NCBI GenBank assembly: GCA_002305275.1
Contig: DBQO01000030.1
Location: 1 to 44,422 of the forward strand
DNA: 44,422 bases
Direction of reading: 5' to 3'
Source of the DNA: Bacteroidales bacterium UBA1392
Lineage (GTDB): Bacteria > Bacteroidota > Bacteroidia > Bacteroidales > UBA932
Shown: positions 40,313 through 44,422 of the stretch, piece by piece
How the letters are laid out: every line of letters starts with the position of its first letter
Position numbering within the stretch: position 1 is the stretch's first letter
Translations under genes and position numbers: made by a program
Notes under the pieces: model-generated
What the model saw: only the letters and a program-made list of their open reading frames with translations
Told to the model about the DNA's origin: nothing
Database searches by the model: none

Positions 40313-41059
40313 TTACTTGAATGAAATCAGGGATTGGAAAATATTGCGCCCATCGCTACGTCCCTCTACATAAAATGACCCCTCCTCTAAAGGTGCCTTA
40401 TATATCTCTACAATATTGTCATAAGTGCATTCGCTGTTGTAGTTTATCTGAATTTCATCCAGGGGATGTTCTTTAAGAAAATCCATTCCGAAAGCATCAA
40501 TTATCCAATCTGCATACCTGGCATTGTTTGCGTGGTAGTTGTAATCAATATCGGAGATACGCACGCGCTTGGTATAGACAAGCTGTAGGTTGTCCGGTGC
40601 AGTAAGTTTACCGCAACTTTCTACAATCGCATCCCTATCCATATAGTGCATCCCCTTCTCTCCAAGGATCTCCGAAGTCCTCTTCAGACGGCGGCTCTCC
40701 ATATTCATAATGAGCCAGGAACTGGTGGACACTGCTATGCTTTCTCCTTCCTCCGTCAGCAGTTCGTAGTCGCGAAGGGCCATCAGCCCCTCTTCTCGCT
40801 TGTGCCAGGTCTCCATTTTAACAAATTCTCTCCAGCGCGGCGGGCGCAGGTATTTAACCTTGACTCTCGAGAGTACCCAGACATTGTTCTCCTTTATCAG
40901 GTGATCGTAGCCAAATCCCATTCTGGTTGCACTTACACCTGCAATTTCCTGAGCTACGCTCAGAAATGATGAAAGTTTGAAAATCTTGAATGGGTCTGTT
41001 TCAAAACTTTTGATATAAAAATGCTCTGTATATAGGTTCTTGCGACTTTCTATATCCAT
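40313..41059 (-). CDS. Acyl-ACP thioesterase
   Basis: The 248-residue protein has two hot-dog domains as in FatA/bacterial acyl-ACP thioesterases: the N-terminal SARKNLYTEHFYIKS-like start and PPRWREFVKMETW, and the C-terminal DIDYNYHANNARYADW with the catalytic Asp/Asn/His set. It releases free fatty acids from acyl carrier protein. It is the first gene of the six-gene minus-strand run. The intergenic region to the divergent cyclase gene is short (68 bases). Confidence 0.9.
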   Translation of the reverse strand: MDIESRKNLYTEHFYIKSFETDPFKIFKLSSFLSVAQEIAGVSATRMGFGYDHLIKENNVWVLSRVKVKYLRPPRWREFVKMETWHKREEGLMALRDYELLTEEGESIAVSTSSWLIMNMESRRLKRTSEILGEKGMHYMDRDAIVESCGKLTAPDNLQLVYTKRVRISDIDYNYHANNARYADWIIDAFGMDFLKEHPLDEIQINYNSECTYDNIVEIYKAPLEEGSFYVEGRSDGRNIFQSLISFK

Positions 41060-41111
41060 ATCTTATGTTACTTTATTTTCCGATTAGACTGCTAATGTAC
41101 GAAAAAATATC

Positions 41112-41119
41112 TACTTTTG
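41112..41119 (+). promoter_or_regulatory. Promoter -7 box for the glutaminyl cyclase gene
   Basis: TACTTTTG lies 9-16 bases before ATG 41128 and so supports that start rather than the ones at 41065 or 41095. Confidence 0.5.
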
Positions 41120-41127
41120 TCTGCGAA

Positions 41128-41907
41128 ATGAAAAAACCTCTGTTGTATATAGTGTTTTTTGTCTCCTGTGTACTTCTCACAGCCTGTGAGAGCAGTGCTC
41201 AGAATGCGAGACATTATACTTTGCAGGTTGAGGAGAGTCTGCCTCACGATGTTGGTGCATATACGCAGGGACTCTTTTTTTACGAAGGAGAGCTTTATGA
41301 GTCTTGTGGTCAATATGGCGAATCATCCTTCCGCAAGGTGGAGCTTGCTACCGGAAAAGTGTTGCAAAGAATCAATTTCGACAGAAAATATTTCCTCGAG
41401 GGAGCTTGTGTACTCAAAGATCGCATATATATTCTCACCTGGCAGGAGAATACCTGCTTTGTGTATGATATCAAAACGATGTCATTAATCGGCTCGGTAC
41501 GATACAGAGGTGAGGGGTGGGGTCTGACCACTGACGGTAAATACCTGATAATGAGTGACGGCAGCTCATCGCTCACTTTCCGCAATCCCGATAACTTCAA
41601 GGTTGAAAAACAGGTCACGGTTACCCTTAATGGAAAGTCTCTGCGCTATCTGAATGAACTGGAGTATATCAATGGGGAGATTTGGGCCAATGTTTATGGC
41701 AGCGATGCGATAGTGACCATCAACCCTTCAAGCGGGGCAGTTACGGGTATGATAGATTGTCGCAATCTTCTGCCTTCAGCTCTGCGTAAGCCCTCCACGG
41801 ATGTGCTAAATGGTATTGCTTATAATGACCGTGACGGAGCCATCTGGCTTACGGGAAAATATTGGCCGAAAATTTTCCGCGTAACGCTCGTGGAGAAACA
41901 AAAGTAG
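41128..41907 (+). CDS. Glutaminyl-peptide cyclotransferase (plant-type fold)
   Basis: The 259-residue protein starts at ATG 41128 (MKKPLLY) and has a lipobox LLTACES. The five-bladed propeller of the Glu_cyclase_2 family shows AYTQGLFFYEGELYES, LNELEYINGEIWANVY and LNGIAYNDRDGAIWLTGK. It turns N-terminal glutamine of exported proteins into pyroglutamate, a step reported to follow signal-peptide cleavage in Bacteroidota. It is monocistronic, with the TPP riboswitch following. Confidence 0.88.
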   Translation: MKKPLLYIVFFVSCVLLTACESSAQNARHYTLQVEESLPHDVGAYTQGLFFYEGELYESCGQYGESSFRKVELATGKVLQRINFDRKYFLEGACVLKDRIYILTWQENTCFVYDIKTMSLIGSVRYRGEGWGLTTDGKYLIMSDGSSSLTFRNPDNFKVEKQVTVTLNGKSLRYLNELEYINGEIWANVYGSDAIVTINPSSGAVTGMIDCRNLLPSALRKPSTDVLNGIAYNDRDGAIWLTGKYWPKIFRVTLVEKQK

Positions 41908-41949
41908 AAAGTTTCCCCTTTAGGGGATATTGACATAGATTTATTAACA

Positions 41950-42023
41950 ATCGGGGGTGCTCCCCTTGCGGGGGCTGAGAACACACCCACTAAACCTGAT
42001 CCGGATAATACCGGCGTAGGGAG
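41950..42023 (+). promoter_or_regulatory. TPP riboswitch (THI element)
   Basis: The sequence has the conserved blocks of the thiamine pyrophosphate riboswitch: GGGGGTGC, GCTGAGA, ACACCC, ACCTGATCCGGATAATACCGGCGTAGGGA. Its 3' end includes GGGAGGA, only 6 bases from the ATG at 42031, so TPP binding may hide the ribosome-binding site. It regulates the TonB receptor behind it. Confidence 0.95.
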
Positions 42024-42030
42024 GATTTTT

Positions 42031-44259
42031 ATGAAAAAAACATTGTTATCGGCAGCATTTCTGCTGCTTTGTGCACTCTTATCTGCACAACAATCAGCAC
42101 TGAACAGTGCACCGGATTTACACCAATCACATCCCCATTACACTATCGACAGTACCATTGTGAATGCATCAAGGGCGCAATCGGGGACACCTGTCACATC
42201 AACCGAGATCAAGAGAGAGCAACTCTCGAGAGCGGGAACGATGACTTCACTGCCCATGCTCCTCTCACTACAGCCCTCCGTGGTGGCCACCAACGAAGGG
42301 GGAACCGGCCTGGGCTACTCCCAAATGAGGGTCAGGGGGAGTGATGCTACACGCATCAATGTCAACATCAACGGTATCACGCTCAATGACGCAGAGTCGC
42401 AGAAGGTCTTCTGGGTCAATATTCCCGCCATTGCGGGATTTCTAGAATCGGTACAATTGCAGAGGGGCGCAGGTACTTCGGTCAACGGGGCGGGTGCCTT
42501 TGGAGCGACTCTGAATATGAGCACCCTTGGGGCCGCTGAAAACCCTTATGCTAAGGTTGCCCTCTCAGGAGGTTCGTGGCTCACCGGCAGTACCACCGTC
42601 GGTGCCGGTACGGGACGAGGTAAGAGCGGGCTATCGCTCGATATGAACTACTCGTACAATACCACTGAGGGCTATATAAGGAATGCCTTTGCAAGGCTCC
42701 ACTCGGCTTATGCAGCTTTGGGCTGGTTGCGTAGCTCCGACTCCTTCCGGCTCAACTGGATTATGGGCAAACAGCGAAGCGGTATAACCTGGTTGGGCAT
42801 TCCGGCGGATATGCTGGAGAGTGACCGCAGGTACAATCCTGCAGGAGAGTATAGCGATGGGTCGGGAAATGTACTCTATTATGATAATGAAACCGACAAC
42901 TATTTACAAAATCATCTTCAAGCCATCTGGGTACATCAATTTTCTCCGCACCTCTCCATGAGTGCCACTTTTAATTATACCCGTGGAGCAGGTTATTATG
43001 AAAATTATAAAGCCGGTAAGAAATTTTCCGATTACGGATTATCGGAGCAGCTGGTAGGCGGAGTCAGCTATAAACGAAGCGATGTTATTGTACGCCAGCA
43101 GATGGAGAACAACAATTTTGCTGCTACTGCCAATCTAAAGTACTCCGGAGAGGGATTTTTTCTGCTGGGCAACATCTCCTGGTCGCTCTACGACGGTGAC
43201 CACTACGGAAATGTGATTTGGGCAAAATACAATGAGAATATTCCTGAGGATTGGAGATGGTATCTCAACCGGGGTCTTAAAAAGGATCTTTCCGGCTTCT
43301 TGCGGGGAGAAGGTGCTGTTTTCGGCGGAAAGTTACATCTCTATGGTGATATACAATATCGTAATGTAAATTATGTGCTTTCGGGTATTGATAAGGATTT
43401 CGTCGCTTTGGATAAAGATTTTATCTATAATTTCTTCAATCCCAAAGGGGGAGTATCCTGGAAGTTTGACGGCCGTTCGGCTGCTTATGCATCGTTGGCG
43501 GTGGCCCACAAGGAGCCTTCGCGAAGTGATATCAAGGAGGCCATCAAGGCGGGAGAGGGGGAAAGGATTCTTCCCGAGCGGATGTTGGACTGGGAGTTCG
43601 GCTACAATTATACCTCACCTGTTTTTGCCTTTTCGGCAAATATCTACCTTATGGAGTATTGTAATCAGCTTCTTGAGACCGGTAAAATTACAGAAGTGGG
43701 ATACAGAGTCAAGGAGAATGTGGAGCGTAGCTACAGACGAGGCATCGAACTCTCGGCAGGCTGGCAGGCTTTGCGGAGTCTGAGGTTTGATGCTAATATA
43801 GCTTTGAGTCGCAACCGCATCACGGAGTGCAACCTATGGGTGGATAGATATGACAATCCGGACGAATGGAATCCCATGCCACAGGCGATGCAGCGTGTTG
43901 AAAATGGGGAGATCCTGATGTCCCCGCCGATCGTTGGAATGGCTATGGCTACATGGAGCCCTCTGGACAAGCTCTCTTTTTCTTTGCGTGGCAAATATGT
44001 TGGCAAACAGTACTATGACAATACCTCATCCGATGAGCGTTCCCTGTCGGCATACACGGTTTTTTCGGCAGATGTGCATTATAAATGGAAGAATATCGGT
44101 ATCTCGATTTATGCCGACAATTTGCTTAACCATAAATATGTTGCTGATGCCTGGGTCTACAGAGCTACTTTTGCTGATGGTAGTGCGGACTATATAGAGG
44201 CCGGATTCTTTCCTCAAGCGGGATTCAATCTTCTGCTAAAACTCGAATATGGTTTTTGA
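42031..44259 (+). CDS. TonB-dependent receptor for thiamine or a precursor
   Basis: The 742-residue protein has a signal peptide ending near LLSAQ, a plug domain with MRVRGSDATRINVNINGI and a 22-stranded barrel ending in LLLKLEYGF with the terminal Phe. There is no SusC-type carboxypeptidase-regulatory domain at the start. The TPP riboswitch directly upstream shows that it is repressed by thiamine pyrophosphate, so it probably imports thiamine or its pyrimidine part across the outer membrane. No inner-membrane transporter or thiamine kinase is in this unit; pnuC at 8733-9329 could be such a partner but lacks a riboswitch. Confidence 0.9.
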   Translation: MKKTLLSAAFLLLCALLSAQQSALNSAPDLHQSHPHYTIDSTIVNASRAQSGTPVTSTEIKREQLSRAGTMTSLPMLLSLQPSVVATNEGGTGLGYSQMRVRGSDATRINVNINGITLNDAESQKVFWVNIPAIAGFLESVQLQRGAGTSVNGAGAFGATLNMSTLGAAENPYAKVALSGGSWLTGSTTVGAGTGRGKSGLSLDMNYSYNTTEGYIRNAFARLHSAYAALGWLRSSDSFRLNWIMGKQRSGITWLGIPADMLESDRRYNPAGEYSDGSGNVLYYDNETDNYLQNHLQAIWVHQFSPHLSMSATFNYTRGAGYYENYKAGKKFSDYGLSEQLVGGVSYKRSDVIVRQQMENNNFAATANLKYSGEGFFLLGNISWSLYDGDHYGNVIWAKYNENIPEDWRWYLNRGLKKDLSGFLRGEGAVFGGKLHLYGDIQYRNVNYVLSGIDKDFVALDKDFIYNFFNPKGGVSWKFDGRSAAYASLAVAHKEPSRSDIKEAIKAGEGERILPERMLDWEFGYNYTSPVFAFSANIYLMEYCNQLLETGKITEVGYRVKENVERSYRRGIELSAGWQALRSLRFDANIALSRNRITECNLWVDRYDNPDEWNPMPQAMQRVENGEILMSPPIVGMAMATWSPLDKLSFSLRGKYVGKQYYDNTSSDERSLSAYTVFSADVHYKWKNIGISIYADNLLNHKYVADAWVYRATFADGSADYIEAGFFPQAGFNLLLKLEYGF

Positions 44260-44311
44260 TACAATGGTTTGCTTAGAGGGCCTATTTTGTTTGCTTCTTG
44301 AAAAAAATGGT

Positions 44312-44319
44312 TATATTTG
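44312..44319 (+). promoter_or_regulatory. tRNA-Cys promoter -7 box
   Basis: TATATTTG, with TTTG at 44290-44293 and an 18-base spacer. It lies 13 bases before the tRNA. Confidence 0.7.
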
Positions 44320-44332
44320 TAGCCCCGAATCC

Positions 44333-44404
44333 GGTGCCTTGGATGAGTGGCTTAGTCAGCGGTCTGCAAAACCGTTTACGGCGGTTCGAATCCGCCAGGC
44401 ACCT
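44333..44404 (+). tRNA. tRNA-Cys (anticodon GCA)
   Basis: A 72-nt cloverleaf. The acceptor GGTGCCT pairs with AGGCACC, the anticodon loop is CTGCAAA, and the T-arm is GGTTCGAATCC. Discriminator T, as is usual for Cys. The window ends 18 bases later. Confidence 0.93.
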
Positions 44405-44422
44405 CAGAATAGAATGGCGACC

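Overview
The window looks like a chromosomal segment from a Bacteroidota bacterium, most likely of the order Bacteroidales. Supporting signs are many TAnnTTTG -7 promoter boxes (the Bacteroidota sigma-ABfr type) just upstream of genes and tRNAs, abundant small lipoproteins, a GH97 glycosidase, a DUF1460 amidase, a TonB receptor behind a TPP riboswitch, and an HU-CCDC81-type protein next to dnaG. I cannot name a genus from the sequence alone.

Layout. (1) 1-5,980 is an accessory-looking stretch: a small ORF coupled to a radical SAM protein, then minus-strand secreted or lipoproteins of unknown function (two are paralogues), a KilA-N protein with a tightly linked partner, a probable Bro-N remnant, and a hypoxanthine-DNA glycosylase. 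(2) 6,000-6,520 is gene-free, with two copies of a 129-bp hairpin-rich repeat and tRNA-Lys. (3) 6,636-11,258 has GH97, PnuC and a carboxyltransferase whose biotinyl-like domain lacks the acceptor lysine. (4) 11,259-11,855 carries tRNA-Asn, tRNA-Leu(CAG), terminators and degenerate repeats. (5) 11,856-26,709 is mostly housekeeping: lipoprotein, HU-like/dnaG, metG, recA-trpS (minus), and the tight run rlmN-patatin/BamA-recX-prfB-tpiA-prmA, with a programmed frameshift in prfB. (6) 26,690-30,919 has a Cthe_2159-like lipoprotein, tRNA-Leu(TAG), the relic of a second POT transporter, a lipoprotein, and a POT-like transporter directly behind tRNA-Thr. (7) 30,990-32,654 is the most striking locus: a 21-codon leader peptide with six consecutive Tyr codons and an attenuator, followed by a tyrosine phenol-lyase-like enzyme. 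(8) 32,679-35,900 has DUF1460, RNase P RNA, two small unknown proteins and a CaCA antiporter. (9) 41,059-35,917 (minus) is a six-gene probable operon: acyl-ACP thioesterase, steroid 5-alpha-reductase-like protein, lipoprotein, OYE-family reductase, GH18 and a TlpA-like thioredoxin. (10) The right end has a glutaminyl cyclase, a TPP riboswitch with its TonB receptor, and tRNA-Cys.

Most genes are chromosomal housekeeping or envelope functions. No CRISPR array, integrase, transposase or complete prophage is visible. The strongest candidates for something undescribed are the Tyr-codon attenuator with its divergent TPL-like enzyme, the non-biotinylatable carboxyltransferase, the tRNA trailers that mirror the tRNA 3' end, and the linked 5-alpha-reductase/OYE operon. 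Functional statements rest on motif recognition from memory; no database search was possible.
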